Positions 33,202 through 41,862 of a DNA stretch of 64,000 nucleotides are shown here, in pieces. The DNA is taken from the NCBI RefSeq assembly GCF_020102855.1, contig NZ_JADHZD010000001.1, positions 186,001-250,000 on the forward strand, in the 5' to 3' direction. Position numbers and translations under genes: made by a program. The first letter of the stretch is position 1, and each line of letters begins with the position of its first letter. The notes beneath the pieces are model-generated. The model had not been told where the DNA came from. It saw only the letters and a program-made list of their open reading frames with translations, and did not search any database. The stretch comes from Nocardioides lacusdianchii. Lineage in GTDB: Bacteria > Actinomycetota > Actinomycetes > Propionibacteriales > Nocardioidaceae.

Positions 33202-34059
33202 GTGGTCCCCTCCCCTGCACCTGCCGAATCCGCCCAGTGGCGCGGTCTCGTCGACGACGCCGCGATCTTCCCGCCCGGTGACGTCCCGCTCCACGACGCG
33301 ACGGCGTCGTGGGGCGCCCGCAGCGGGGAGTGGTACGCCGACCTCGTCGGGACCTTCGTGCTCAAGGACACCGACGTGCCGCTGGTCCGCGGCTTCGGCG
33401 CGCCGCTGTCGGTCGTGGTGACCGGCGGTGCCGGGCAGGTCGCCGGCCCCCTCGGTGCCGCCGCGCGCCTGGGCCTCGAGGTCGCCGCACTGGAGATCGC
33501 GCTGCGCGACCCCGACGACCTCGCCGGCAACGTACGCCGGGTGGTGGCCGCGCTGGACCACGCCCGCGACGAGGGCACGCTCGCCGACGACGTACGCGTC
33601 CACGTCGAGGTCCCCGGACCGGTCACCCCCGCCTGGCTCGCCGCCGCCGACGAGGTGGCCGCGGCCGACCTCCGGCTCAAGCTGCGGCTGGGTCACGTCG
33701 ACCACGACCTGGTGCCCGACGAGGCGACGGTGGCCTCCTGGATCGACGCGACCCTGGACCGCGAGACACCGTTCAAGGGCACCGCCGGCCTGCACCGCGC
33801 CGTGCGCCACGACCCCGAGGACGGAGGCATGCACGGCTTCCTCAACGTCCTGGTCGCCACCCAGGTGCTCTGGGACGGTGGCTCCGTCGCCGACGCGACC
33901 GACGCCCTGCGCCAGCGAGACGGCGAGGCGCTCGCCGCGACCGACATCGGTTCGGCGCGCCGCTGGTTCACCTCGTTCGGCTCCTGCTCGGTGACCGAGC
34001 CCCTCGACGACCTGGTCGCGCTCGGCCTGCTCACCCCCCACCCCGCGGAGGACTCATGA
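33202..34059 (+). CDS. Uncharacterised protein of the homogentisate pathway operon
   Basis: 285 residues from GTG 33202; I do not recognise a named family. It has no signal peptide or membrane segment. Alternating strand/helix pattern (PLSVVVTGG, LEVAALEIAL, VRVHVEVPG, LRLKLRLGHV) and ETPFKGTAGLHRAVRHD, then MHGFLNVLVATQVLW, suggest a beta/alpha barrel. There is one Cys, near the C-terminus in WFTSFGSCSVTEPLDDL. It overlaps fumarylacetoacetase by ATGA and is divergent from hmgA. The pathway step between the two, maleylacetoacetate isomerisation, has no gene here; the usual enzyme uses glutathione, which actinobacteria generally lack. A glutathione-independent isomerase role is a hypothesis from context only. 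Confidence 0.85.
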   Translation: MVPSPAPAESAQWRGLVDDAAIFPPGDVPLHDATASWGARSGEWYADLVGTFVLKDTDVPLVRGFGAPLSVVVTGGAGQVAGPLGAAARLGLEVAALEIALRDPDDLAGNVRRVVAALDHARDEGTLADDVRVHVEVPGPVTPAWLAAADEVAAADLRLKLRLGHVDHDLVPDEATVASWIDATLDRETPFKGTAGLHRAVRHDPEDGGMHGFLNVLVATQVLWDGGSVADATDALRQRDGEALAATDIGSARRWFTSFGSCSVTEPLDDLVALGLLTPHPAEDS

Positions 34060-35276
34060 CCCACCACGCCACCACCTGGGTGCCCGGCGCCGCCGGCTCC
34101 GGCTTCGACGTCGACCACCTCCCCTACGGCGTCTTCGCGCGCTCCGGCGAGCACCCGCGCGTCGCGGTCCGGATCGGCGACCAGGTGCTCGACCTCAGCA
34201 TCGTGGCGGCCGCCGACATGGTCGACACCCACGCGCTCTTCGACCAGCCCACGCTGAACCCCTTCATGGCGGCCGGGCCGACGGTGTGGGAGTCGACGCG
34301 CGCCTGGGTCACCGGGCTGCTGACCGACGAGACCGAGCGCGACCTCGTTGAGCCCGCCCTCTCGCCGGTGGACTCGGTGCGGATGCTGATGCCCTTCACC
34401 GTCGGCGACTACGTCGACTTCTACGCCTCCGAGCACCACGCCTCCAACGTCGGGCGGATGTTCCGCCCCGACGCCGAGCCGCTGCTGCCCAACTGGAAGC
34501 ACCTCCCCGTCGGCTACCACGGCCGCTCCGGCACCGTCGTGGTCTCGGGCACCGACGTCGTACGCCCCTGCGGGCAGCGCAAGGCGCCCGACGCCGACCG
34601 GCCGACCTACGGCCCGTCGGCGCGCCTCGACATCGAGGCCGAGCTCGGCTTCGTCGTCGGCGTCCCCTCGGCGATCGGTGAGCGCGTCGCGACCGCCGAC
34701 TTCGCCCGCCACACCTTCGGCGTCGTCGGCCTCAACGACTGGTCGGCGAGGGACGTCCAGGCGTGGGAGTACGTCCCGCTCGGCCCGTTCCTCGGCAAGT
34801 CGTTCGCGACCTCGATCAGCGCCTGGGTCACCCCGCTCGCGGCGCTCGACGCGGCCTGGACCGAGCTGCCCGGCCAGGACGACCCGGAGGTGCTCGACTA
34901 CCTCCGCGTCGAGGGCCCTGCCGGTCTCGACATCGAGGTCGAGGTGGTGCTCGACGGCGAGGTCGTCGCCCGCCCGCCCTACCGCACGATGTACTGGTCG
35001 CCCGCGCAGATGCTGGCCCACACGACCGTCAACGGTGCGAGCGTGCGCACCGGAGACCTCTGGGGCTCCGGCACCGTGTCAGGACCGGAGCGCGACCAGC
35101 GCGGGTCGCTGCTCGAGCTGAGCTGGGGCGGCAAGGAGCCCTTCACCGTCGCCGGCCGCGAGCGGACCTTCCTCGAGGACGGCGACGAGGTGACCCTGCG
35201 CTACACCGCGCCCGGCACGGGCGGGGGCCGGATCTCGCTCGGCGAGGTCACGGGCCGCATCCTCCCGGCCCGCTGA
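34056..35276 (+). CDS. fahA: Fumarylacetoacetase
   Basis: 406 residues. N-terminal SH3-like domain (LPYGVFARSGEHPRVAVRIG), then the FAH barrel with metal ligands in VGDYVDFYASEHHASNVG (Asp), ARLDIEAELGFVVG (Glu-x-Glu) and GLNDWSARDVQAWEYVPLGP (Asp); PNWKHLPVGYHGRSGTVV is the catalytic His/substrate loop. It splits fumarylacetoacetate into fumarate and acetoacetate, the last step of tyrosine breakdown. The ATG overlaps the preceding gene by ATGA, so translation is coupled. Confidence 0.96.
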   Translation: MTHHATTWVPGAAGSGFDVDHLPYGVFARSGEHPRVAVRIGDQVLDLSIVAAADMVDTHALFDQPTLNPFMAAGPTVWESTRAWVTGLLTDETERDLVEPALSPVDSVRMLMPFTVGDYVDFYASEHHASNVGRMFRPDAEPLLPNWKHLPVGYHGRSGTVVVSGTDVVRPCGQRKAPDADRPTYGPSARLDIEAELGFVVGVPSAIGERVATADFARHTFGVVGLNDWSARDVQAWEYVPLGPFLGKSFATSISAWVTPLAALDAAWTELPGQDDPEVLDYLRVEGPAGLDIEVEVVLDGEVVARPPYRTMYWSPAQMLAHTTVNGASVRTGDLWGSGTVSGPERDQRGSLLELSWGGKEPFTVAGRERTFLEDGDEVTLRYTAPGTGGGRISLGEVTGRILPAR

Positions 35277-35327
35277 CGGCAAGGCTCCCGTCGGGGTCCG
35301 TTCACCCGGTTGCGCCACCGTGCGCAC

Positions 35328-36509
35328 ATGCGCATCGCCCAGCTGGCCAACTTCGTCGGACCTGCGTCGGGGGGCATGCGCACCGCGCTGCGCGCCCTGG
35401 GGGCGGGATACGTGGAGGCCGGCTGCCGCCGCCTGCTCGTCGTACCCGGCCCCGAGGACGCCCGCACGTCCGGACCGATGGGCGACGTCGTCCAGCTCCG
35501 CGCGCCCCGGGTCGGCGGCGGCTACCGGCTGATCGTCGAGCCGTGGCGCGTCATCGAGGTGCTCGAGGAGTGGGGGCCGACGTCGATCGAGCTGAGCGAC
35601 AAGTCGACGCTGCTGCCGGTGGCGCGCTGGGCTCGCCGCAGCGGTGTCGGCTCGGTGCTGCTCTCGCACGAGCGCCTCGACGACATGCTGGCCCTACGCA
35701 CCGGCCTCGACGCCACGTCCAAGGTGTCGGCGGGGCTGCTCAACCGGCTGCTGGTGCGCAGCGTCGACACGGTCGTGGTCACCTCTGCCTACGCCCGGGA
35801 CGAGTTCGCCACGGTCGCCGCGGCGGCGGGCTGCCCCGTCGTACGCGTCCCGCTGGGGGTCGACCTCGCCACCTTCCGGCCGCACCGACGCCCACGGGTC
35901 GATGAGCTGCGGCTGGTGCACGCCGGGCGGCTGTCGCGGGAGAAGAGCCCGCACCTCGCGGTCGCCACGGCTGTCGAGCTGCACCGTCGCGGGGTCCCGC
36001 TGCGCCTGGACGTCTACGGCGTCGGGCCGCACCGCGACGAGCTCGTCGAGCTCGCCGGCGACGCGCCGGTGCGGTTCCGCGGCTACGTCGACTCCCCTGC
36101 CCGGCTGAGCCGCGCGCTGGCCCACGCCGACGTGGCGCTGAGCGTCTGCCCCGGCGAGACCTTCGGCCTGGCCGTGCTCGAGGCGCTGGCCTCGGGCACG
36201 CCGGTCGTGACCGCCGACCGGGGCGGGGCGCGTGAGCTGGTCGACGAGGCCTCCGGAGGCTGGGGCGCCCCCGTGGCGGGAGCGCTCGCGGACACGGTGC
36301 TCGAGGTCGCGGCACGCCCGGTGGCGGCGCGCCGGGCTGCTGCCCGCGCGCGTGCCGAGCGCTACCCCTGGTCGGCCACGGTCGGCTCCCTGCTGGACGT
36401 CCACTCGTCGGTGGCGATGCCGTCGAGCCGCTCGCGGGCCCGACGCGTCGCCAGCAGCAGCACCGCGACCGCTGCCACGACCAGCGACCCGATCACGATC
36501 GCCAGGTAG
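35328..36509 (+). CDS. Glycosyltransferase family 4, GDP-mannose-dependent type
   Basis: 393 residues from ATG 35328 (MRIAQLANFVGPASGGMRTA). GT-B fold with the GT4 nucleotide-sugar site: LRLVHAGRLSREKSPHLAVA and CPGETFGLAVLEALASGTPVV (E-x7-E). It resembles mycobacterial MgtA/PimB-type mannosyltransferases that build lipomannan and glycolipid anchors. The last 45 or so codons (Ser/Arg/Thr-rich) overlap 148 nt antiparallel with the 3' end of the mptB-like gene, and are likely non-conserved read-through. Neighbouring another mannosyltransferase supports a cell-envelope mannan role (inference). Confidence 0.88.
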   Translation: MRIAQLANFVGPASGGMRTALRALGAGYVEAGCRRLLVVPGPEDARTSGPMGDVVQLRAPRVGGGYRLIVEPWRVIEVLEEWGPTSIELSDKSTLLPVARWARRSGVGSVLLSHERLDDMLALRTGLDATSKVSAGLLNRLLVRSVDTVVVTSAYARDEFATVAAAAGCPVVRVPLGVDLATFRPHRRPRVDELRLVHAGRLSREKSPHLAVATAVELHRRGVPLRLDVYGVGPHRDELVELAGDAPVRFRGYVDSPARLSRALAHADVALSVCPGETFGLAVLEALASGTPVVTADRGGARELVDEASGGWGAPVAGALADTVLEVAARPVAARRAAARARAERYPWSATVGSLLDVHSSVAMPSSRSRARRVASSSTATAATTSDPITIAR

Positions 36510-37936
36510 GCGCCGTGCAGCGATGAGTCCATCGGCGCCACCAGCCCGGCGACGAGCGACACCGAGACCAGGGCGCCGCTCGCGCCGCGGCCGAGGCGCT
36601 GCACGGCCAGGAACGGCACGACCCACAGGAAGTACCAGAGGTGGACCACCGGACTGAGGGCGACGGTCGCTGCCGTGACGAGCGCCACCGCCCGGACAGC
36701 CTCGCGCGGGTCGCCGACCGGCAGGCGCAGCAGCGCCCACCCGGCGACCCCGACCGCGCCCACCTGGGCGACCAGGCGCACCAGTCCGAGGAAGGCCGCG
36801 TCCGGGGTGCCGAGCCCGACCCACGCGGCCACGAGGTCCAGCCAGCCGCCGACCAGCGTCGGCAGCGACAGCGGCGTGTTCACCGTGCCGGGGACACCCA
36901 GGGCGCCGATCCACCCGACGCCGAGGCCCCACACCACGCCGGGCCCGACGAGGGCGAGGACCGCGACGGCAGCCACCCGAGCCCCGTGCCGCGTCCGCGC
37001 GAGGAGACCCGCCGCCGGCGCGGTCAGCAGCACCACGGCCACGCAGACCAGTCCCCCGGGCAGCTTCACCCCGGCCGCCAGCCCGCCGAGCACCGCACCC
37101 GCCACCCACCCGTGGTCCCGGGCGACGACCAGCGCGGCCGCCATCAGGCCCACCATGAGCAGGTCGTTGTGCAGCCCCGCGACACCGTTGGCGACCATCA
37201 GCGGGGAGGCCAGCACCACGCAGGAGGCGAGCGCCGGGTTGGCGCCGCACCAGCGCGCCAGCCGCGGCACCGCCCACGCCAGGAGAACGAGCCCGACCAG
37301 CGCCATCCCCCGGTGCGCGACGACCAGCAGCCACGGGTCGGACGTGAGGCCCGCGGCGAGGTCACCCCCGATCAGCGGGACCGGGCCGTACGGCGCCGGC
37401 GTGCCCATCCAGCGCGGGTCCACGCCCTCGACGATCGGGCCGGGGACCGAGCGCGGGCCGACCAGCATCCACGGCCCGTGCTCGTAGGGCGAGATGCCGC
37501 GGTGGGTGAGCGTGCCCTGGGCGGCGTACGACCAGCCGTCGCGGGAGAACAGCGGCGGGGCCAGCACGAGCGGCAGCGACCAGGCCACGGTCGCCGCGCG
37601 CACCGTGGCGAGGACGTCCGTCTGCCCGGCCTCCTCGGTGCGCGCGGCCACCCGGCACAGCCGCAGCCATGCCGACGCCAGCAGGCCGAGCCCGAGGAGC
37701 ACCACGACGAGACCGGCCATCCGGCCGGGCGCGGTGCCGCGAAGCAGCTGCAGCAGGTCGACGTCCGCCACCACGGCACTCTCGGGCAGGGTCGCGACCA
37801 CCAGCCCGCCGAGCAGGACCAGCACGCTGCCGACGACTCCCCGTGAGATCACGTTGCGGACCGTAGGGCCCGCCCGCGACCGCGAACTGACCGCGTGGTG
37901 AACAACGTCTGACCCCTCGACCACGCGCGGCGCCAC
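36362..37936 (-). CDS. mptB: Polyprenol-phosphomannose-dependent alpha-1,6-mannosyltransferase, MptB-like
   Basis: 524 residues with about 12-13 transmembrane segments, a GT-C fold. The first external loop has PPLFSRDGWSYAAQGTLTHR then GISPYEHGP, matching the acidic loop (SRD-x-YSYAAQG) of MptB. It adds mannose from polyprenyl-phosphate mannose to a lipomannan core outside the membrane. Start uncertain: GTG 37936 or GTG 37924. It is convergent with the GT4 gene, with 3' ends overlapping 148 nt, and divergent from the phosphodiesterase gene. Confidence 0.85.
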   Translation of the reverse strand: MAPRVVEGSDVVHHAVSSRSRAGPTVRNVISRGVVGSVLVLLGGLVVATLPESAVVADVDLLQLLRGTAPGRMAGLVVVLLGLGLLASAWLRLCRVAARTEEAGQTDVLATVRAATVAWSLPLVLAPPLFSRDGWSYAAQGTLTHRGISPYEHGPWMLVGPRSVPGPIVEGVDPRWMGTPAPYGPVPLIGGDLAAGLTSDPWLLVVAHRGMALVGLVLLAWAVPRLARWCGANPALASCVVLASPLMVANGVAGLHNDLLMVGLMAAALVVARDHGWVAGAVLGGLAAGVKLPGGLVCVAVVLLTAPAAGLLARTRHGARVAAVAVLALVGPGVVWGLGVGWIGALGVPGTVNTPLSLPTLVGGWLDLVAAWVGLGTPDAAFLGLVRLVAQVGAVGVAGWALLRLPVGDPREAVRAVALVTAATVALSPVVHLWYFLWVVPFLAVQRLGRGASGALVSVSLVAGLVAPMDSSLHGAYLAIVIGSLVVAAVAVLLLATRRARERLDGIATDEWTSSREPTVADQG

Positions 37937-37949
37937 CCTTCCGCGGTCC

Positions 37950-37955
37950 TAGGCT
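37950..37955 (+). promoter_or_regulatory. -10 box for a leaderless phosphodiesterase mRNA
   Basis: TAGGCT lies 6 nt before GTG 37962. Confidence 0.5.
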
Positions 37956-37961
37956 GAGGCC

Positions 37962-38876
37962 GTGAAGCAGCTGGGCCAGTACGCCGCACCGCGCCACGTC
38001 GTCGCGCATCTCTCCGACCCGCACCTCATCGGGGGCGGCGGGCTGCACCACGGCGTGATCGACAACGTCGCCCAGCTGCACCGCGCCCTCGACCGGCTCG
38101 CTGCCGTGAGCCCGGCCCCACAGGCCCTCGTCTTCACCGGCGACCTGGCCGACCGTGCCGAGCCCGACGCCTACGCGACGCTGCGCTCGATCGTCGAGCC
38201 GGCCGCGGCCGCGATGGGCGCGGTCGTGGTGTGGACGATGGGCAACCACGACGAGCGCGCCCCCTTCGCGCGCGGCCTCTTCGACTCCGACGACGACGGC
38301 CCGCAGGACCGGGTGCACGAGGTCGACGGGCTGCGCATCGTCGCCCTCGACACCAGCGTCCCGGGCCACCACCACGGTGACCTCGGTGCCGAGCAGCTCG
38401 CGTGGCTCGCCGACGTCCTGGCGACTCCTGCCGAGCACGGGACGCTGCTCGCCATGCACCACCCGCCGATGCCGCTGCCCATGCTGCGCGCCGCCGAGCT
38501 GATCGAGCTGCACGACCAGCAGGCGCTCGCCGAGGTCATCACCGGCGCCAGAGGCGACGTGCGCGGCATCCTCGCCGGCCACCTCCACCTGTCGACGTGG
38601 TCGACCTTCGCCGGCGTGCCGGTGTCGGTGGCCTCGGCCAGCTGCTACACCAGCGACCCGGCACCGGTGGACCGCTTCGTCTCGGGCGTCGACGCCAACC
38701 AGGCCTTCACCATGGTGCACGCCTACGACGACCGCCTCGTGCACACCCTGGTCCCGCTCGAGCGCGGCACCGAGGTCAGCCACCTCGGCTCCGACGTCGC
38801 CGAGGCCCTCGAGGGTGTGCCGCTGGAGCAGGCCCGCGAGCTCGCCTCGTCCAAGACCTCCCGCTTCAACAGCTAG
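37962..38876 (+). CDS. Class III cyclic-nucleotide phosphodiesterase/metallophosphoesterase (CpdA-like)
   Basis: 304 residues. All five metallophosphoesterase motifs are present: VAHLSDPHLIGG (D-x-H), VFTGDLADRAEP (GDxxD), WTMGNHDERAP (GNHD/E), LLAMHHPPMP and ILAGHLHLST (GHxH). This set and length match the cAMP phosphodiesterase family including Icc/CpdA and mycobacterial Rv0805. It binds two metal ions in the cytoplasm. A C-terminal extension (about 250-304) resembles the region that in Rv0805 affects membrane association. The next gene, a histidine phosphatase, starts 8 nt after its stop. Confidence 0.9.
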   Translation: MKQLGQYAAPRHVVAHLSDPHLIGGGGLHHGVIDNVAQLHRALDRLAAVSPAPQALVFTGDLADRAEPDAYATLRSIVEPAAAAMGAVVVWTMGNHDERAPFARGLFDSDDDGPQDRVHEVDGLRIVALDTSVPGHHHGDLGAEQLAWLADVLATPAEHGTLLAMHHPPMPLPMLRAAELIELHDQQALAEVITGARGDVRGILAGHLHLSTWSTFAGVPVSVASASCYTSDPAPVDRFVSGVDANQAFTMVHAYDDRLVHTLVPLERGTEVSHLGSDVAEALEGVPLEQARELASSKTSRFNS

Positions 38877-38884
38877 GACCCCCT

Positions 38885-39565
38885 GTGCGACTCCTCCTCA
38901 TGCGCCACGGCCAGACCCACGCCAACGTCTCCGGCGAGCTCGACACCGCCCATCCCGGGGTGGACCTGACCGACCTCGGGCGCGCCCAGGCCGCGGCCGC
39001 CGCGAGGGCGCTCGCCGACGAGCACCTCGACGCGGTCTACGTCTCCAGCCGCGTGCGTACGCACCAGACCGCGGCGCCGACCGCCGAGGACCGCGGCCTC
39101 GACCTGACCGTGGTCGACGGGCTCGAGGAGATCGCGGCGGGCGACGTCGAGATGCGCAGCGACCACGACGCGGTCGCGGGCTACATCGGCAGCGTCGCGA
39201 CCTGGCTCGAGGGCGACCTCACCCACCGGATGCCCGGCGGGGAGACGGGTGAGGAGTTCCTGGCCCGCTTCGACGCCGCGGTGCGACGCATCGTCGACGC
39301 CGGCCACCGCGCCGCCCTCGTCGTCAGCCACGGCGCCGCGCTCCGGACGTGGGTCTCCACGCGCATGGAGCCGCACCCCGACGCTCCGCCCGCGCACCAG
39401 CCGCTGCACAACACGGCCCTGATCGTCCTCGAGGGAGACCACGAGTCCGGCTGGCGGATGGTGTCGTGGCAGGGGCACCCGGTCGGCGGCGACTACCTGG
39501 AGGATCCGTCCGCCGAGGACCCCACCGGCGACCTGGACTCCGACGACGACGGCGAGATCGGCTAG
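38885..39565 (+). CDS. Histidine phosphatase family protein
   Basis: 226 residues from GTG 38885. Catalytic LLLMRHGQTHANVSGELDT (RHG), second Arg in VYVSSRVRTHQTAAPTAE, proton donor Glu in GGETGEEF, and second His in ALVVSHGAALRTW. This is the phosphoglycerate mutase-like branch 1. Substrate unknown. It has an acidic C-terminal tail (DPSAEDPTGDLDSDDDGEIG). It follows the phosphodiesterase by 8 nt and overlaps the convergent MFS gene by 4 nt (CTAG, both stops). Confidence 0.9.
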   Translation: MRLLLMRHGQTHANVSGELDTAHPGVDLTDLGRAQAAAAARALADEHLDAVYVSSRVRTHQTAAPTAEDRGLDLTVVDGLEEIAAGDVEMRSDHDAVAGYIGSVATWLEGDLTHRMPGGETGEEFLARFDAAVRRIVDAGHRAALVVSHGAALRTWVSTRMEPHPDAPPAHQPLHNTALIVLEGDHESGWRMVSWQGHPVGGDYLEDPSAEDPTGDLDSDDDGEIG

Positions 39566-40902
39566 ACGCCCTCGGTCCCGATCCCGGGGTGCACGAAGAG
39601 CCGGCCGGCCTTCATCTGCTCGACCGAGCCCGGGTGGACCCGGGCGAGGTGGGCGAGGCCGCGCCGCCGGTAGCGCAGCGTCTGCACGATGCCGAAGGCC
39701 CAGAAGACGTACTGCACCGACATCGCCAGCTTGTAGTCACCCAGCGTGTAGGACCCCATGCCACCGGACGCGGACAGGTCGAGCACGACGCCGATGAGCG
39801 CCATCGTCAGCAGTGAGGCGGTGAAGCCGCCGACGTTGACCAGGCCGTTGGCGCGACCGGTCTCGTGCGGCGGGGTGAAGGAGCGCGCCAGGTCGAAGCC
39901 GACCATCGCGGCCGGTCCCCCGCTGGCGGTCGCGAACGCCATCACCACGACGAGCCAGCCCGGGGCCACACCGGGCCACAGCAGGACCGCGGTCCACGGC
40001 ACGACCATCGCGATGACGATGCCGACCACGATCCACGAGCGGTAGTAGGGAAGCCGCGCCACGAGCCGCGCGGTGGCCAGCCCGCTCACGACCGCCCAGG
40101 CCGTCATCGCCATCAGGAGGGTGCTCGCCCCGCTCGTCGACCAGCCGAGGCCCTGGACGAGGAAGGGGTAGCCCCACAGCAGCGCAAAGACGGTGGCGGA
40201 GAACTGCGAGACGAAGTGCGACCACATGCCGAGCCGGGTGCCGGGGTTGCCCCACACCGTCCGCACCGACAGCGCGAGCGCGCGGAGCTTGATGGCCACG
40301 ACGTCGCTGCGGCGGTAGGGCGAGTCCTTAACCAGCGCGAGCACCGCCACCAGCAGCACCACGCCGATGCTCGAGGTCAGCGCGAAGGCGCCGGTCCAGC
40401 CGAGCTCGTGGAGGAGGTACGACAGGGGGCCGGCCGCCGCGATCGCGCCGAGCTGGCCCGACAGGCCGGTGAGCTGGGTGACCATCGGGCCCTGGCGGAC
40501 CAGGAACCAGACCGTGACCAGGCGGATCACGCTGACGAAGACCATCGCGTCCCCCGCGCCGACCACGGCGCGCGCGGCCACCGCGGCCGGAAAGGACTCC
40601 ACGAAGGCGAAGCCGAGCTGCCCCACCGTCATCAGCACCAGACCGGTGATGAGCATCGCGCGGGAGCCGTAGCGATCGAGCAGCACGCCGACCGGCACCT
40701 GCATGCCGGCGTAGACGACGAGCTGGAGGACGGTGAACGTCGCCAGGCTGGTGGCGTTGATGTCGAAGCGGTCGGCCGCGACGATGCCGGCGACGCCGAG
40801 CGAGCTGCGGTGGAAGACCGCCAGCACGTAGACCGCGAGCGCGACGAACCAGATCACCCAGGCCCGTCGCTGACCGATGTCGTGGATCTGCTCCCGGGTC
40901 AC
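39562..40902 (-). CDS. MFS transporter of the sugar cluster
   Basis: 446 residues from GTG 40902, overlapping the kinase stop by 4 nt. About 12 hydrophobic segments; MFS motif A-like VGVLLDRYGSRAMLI between helices 2 and 3, and FTPPHETGRANGLVNVGG in the second half, as in sugar-phosphate/anion cation symporter relatives. It is the last gene of the AGE epimerase-PfkB kinase-MFS unit, so it may import the sugar they process; alternatively it is a general metabolite/H+ symporter. The C-terminus has a soluble tail. Confidence 0.85.
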   Translation of the reverse strand: MTREQIHDIGQRRAWVIWFVALAVYVLAVFHRSSLGVAGIVAADRFDINATSLATFTVLQLVVYAGMQVPVGVLLDRYGSRAMLITGLVLMTVGQLGFAFVESFPAAVAARAVVGAGDAMVFVSVIRLVTVWFLVRQGPMVTQLTGLSGQLGAIAAAGPLSYLLHELGWTGAFALTSSIGVVLLVAVLALVKDSPYRRSDVVAIKLRALALSVRTVWGNPGTRLGMWSHFVSQFSATVFALLWGYPFLVQGLGWSTSGASTLLMAMTAWAVVSGLATARLVARLPYYRSWIVVGIVIAMVVPWTAVLLWPGVAPGWLVVVMAFATASGGPAAMVGFDLARSFTPPHETGRANGLVNVGGFTASLLTMALIGVVLDLSASGGMGSYTLGDYKLAMSVQYVFWAFGIVQTLRYRRRGLAHLARVHPGSVEQMKAGRLFVHPGIGTEGV

Positions 40903-41855
40903 TCCTCGTCCGCTTCGGGAGTCGTGCCCAGGGCGGCCGAGAGCTCGGCGCGCGACGGCGGGTCCGCCCCGGGGCGCGAGACGTTGATGGCGGCGCCGAT
41001 GGCAGCCGTGGTCACGACGCCCAGCACGTCGCGGTCCGACAGCGCACGCAGCGCACCGGCCGCGTCGGCGCCGTGGACACCGAGGGCGATGAAGGCGTCG
41101 ACCAGCACGCCGCTGAAGGTGTCGCCGGCCCCGACGGTGTCGGCCACGCGCACCGGGACCCCGGGCACCTCGAGCGTCGTGCCGTCGTGGCGTACGGCGA
41201 CCGCGCCCTCGCCGCCGCGGGTGACCACGACGAGCCCCGGGCCCGCTGCGGCCCAGCGCGTGGCGGTGGTGACGGGGTCGTGGCCGGGGTGCAGCCAGTC
41301 GAGGTCCTCGTCGCTGACCTTGACCAGGTCGGACAGCGCGACCAGCTCCTCCACGCGGGCGACGGGGCCGGTGCGGTCCGGCGTGATGGCCGGGCGGGCG
41401 TTGGGGTCGAGGGAGACGAGCGCGCGGCCGCGGTGGGCGCGCACGGCATCGAGGACCGCGTCGGCGCCGGGGTCGAGCACGGTCGCGATCGAGCCGACGT
41501 GCAGGACGTCGCAGGACTCCTCCGGGACGGCCGGGAGGTCCCAGTCGAGGTCGAAGACGTAGCTCGCGGCACCCGAGTCGTCGAGGGTGACCTCGGCGCT
41601 CGACGTACGCCCGCTGCCGGTGGGCTGCGCGAGCACGGTCACGTTGCTGGCCTCGAGCCAGGTGCGGACGAGCTCACCGCGCGCGTCGTCGCCGAGCAGC
41701 GTGACGAGGCGTACGTCGCGCTGGAGCCGACCGAGGGTGATCGCGACGTTGGCGGGACTGCCGCCGGGCAGGTCGCGAGGGGTGCCCCCGGCGTCGGGGA
41801 CCACGTCGATGAGCGCCTCGCCGACGACGAGGATGCGCGGCTGGGCGTCCGTCAT
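40899..41855 (-). CDS. PfkB-family carbohydrate kinase, fructokinase-like
   Basis: 318 residues from ATG 41855. N-terminal GEALIDVVPDAGGTPRDLPG with GGSPANVAITLGRL (PfkB signature 1), and C-terminal VRVADTVGAGDTFSGVLVDA (signature 2; catalytic Asp in GAGD). This pattern fits bacterial fructokinases. It lies 7 nt after an AGE-family isomerase and upstream of an MFS gene. Together they could convert mannose to fructose and then fructose-6-phosphate; a ribokinase or sulfofructose kinase role is less likely as no aldolase gene is nearby. Confidence 0.9.
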   Translation of the reverse strand: MTDAQPRILVVGEALIDVVPDAGGTPRDLPGGSPANVAITLGRLQRDVRLVTLLGDDARGELVRTWLEASNVTVLAQPTGSGRTSSAEVTLDDSGAASYVFDLDWDLPAVPEESCDVLHVGSIATVLDPGADAVLDAVRAHRGRALVSLDPNARPAITPDRTGPVARVEELVALSDLVKVSDEDLDWLHPGHDPVTTATRWAAAGPGLVVVTRGGEGAVAVRHDGTTLEVPGVPVRVADTVGAGDTFSGVLVDAFIALGVHGADAAGALRALSDRDVLGVVTTAAIGAAINVSRPGADPPSRAELSAALGTTPEADEE

Positions 41856-41862
41856 GGACCCA

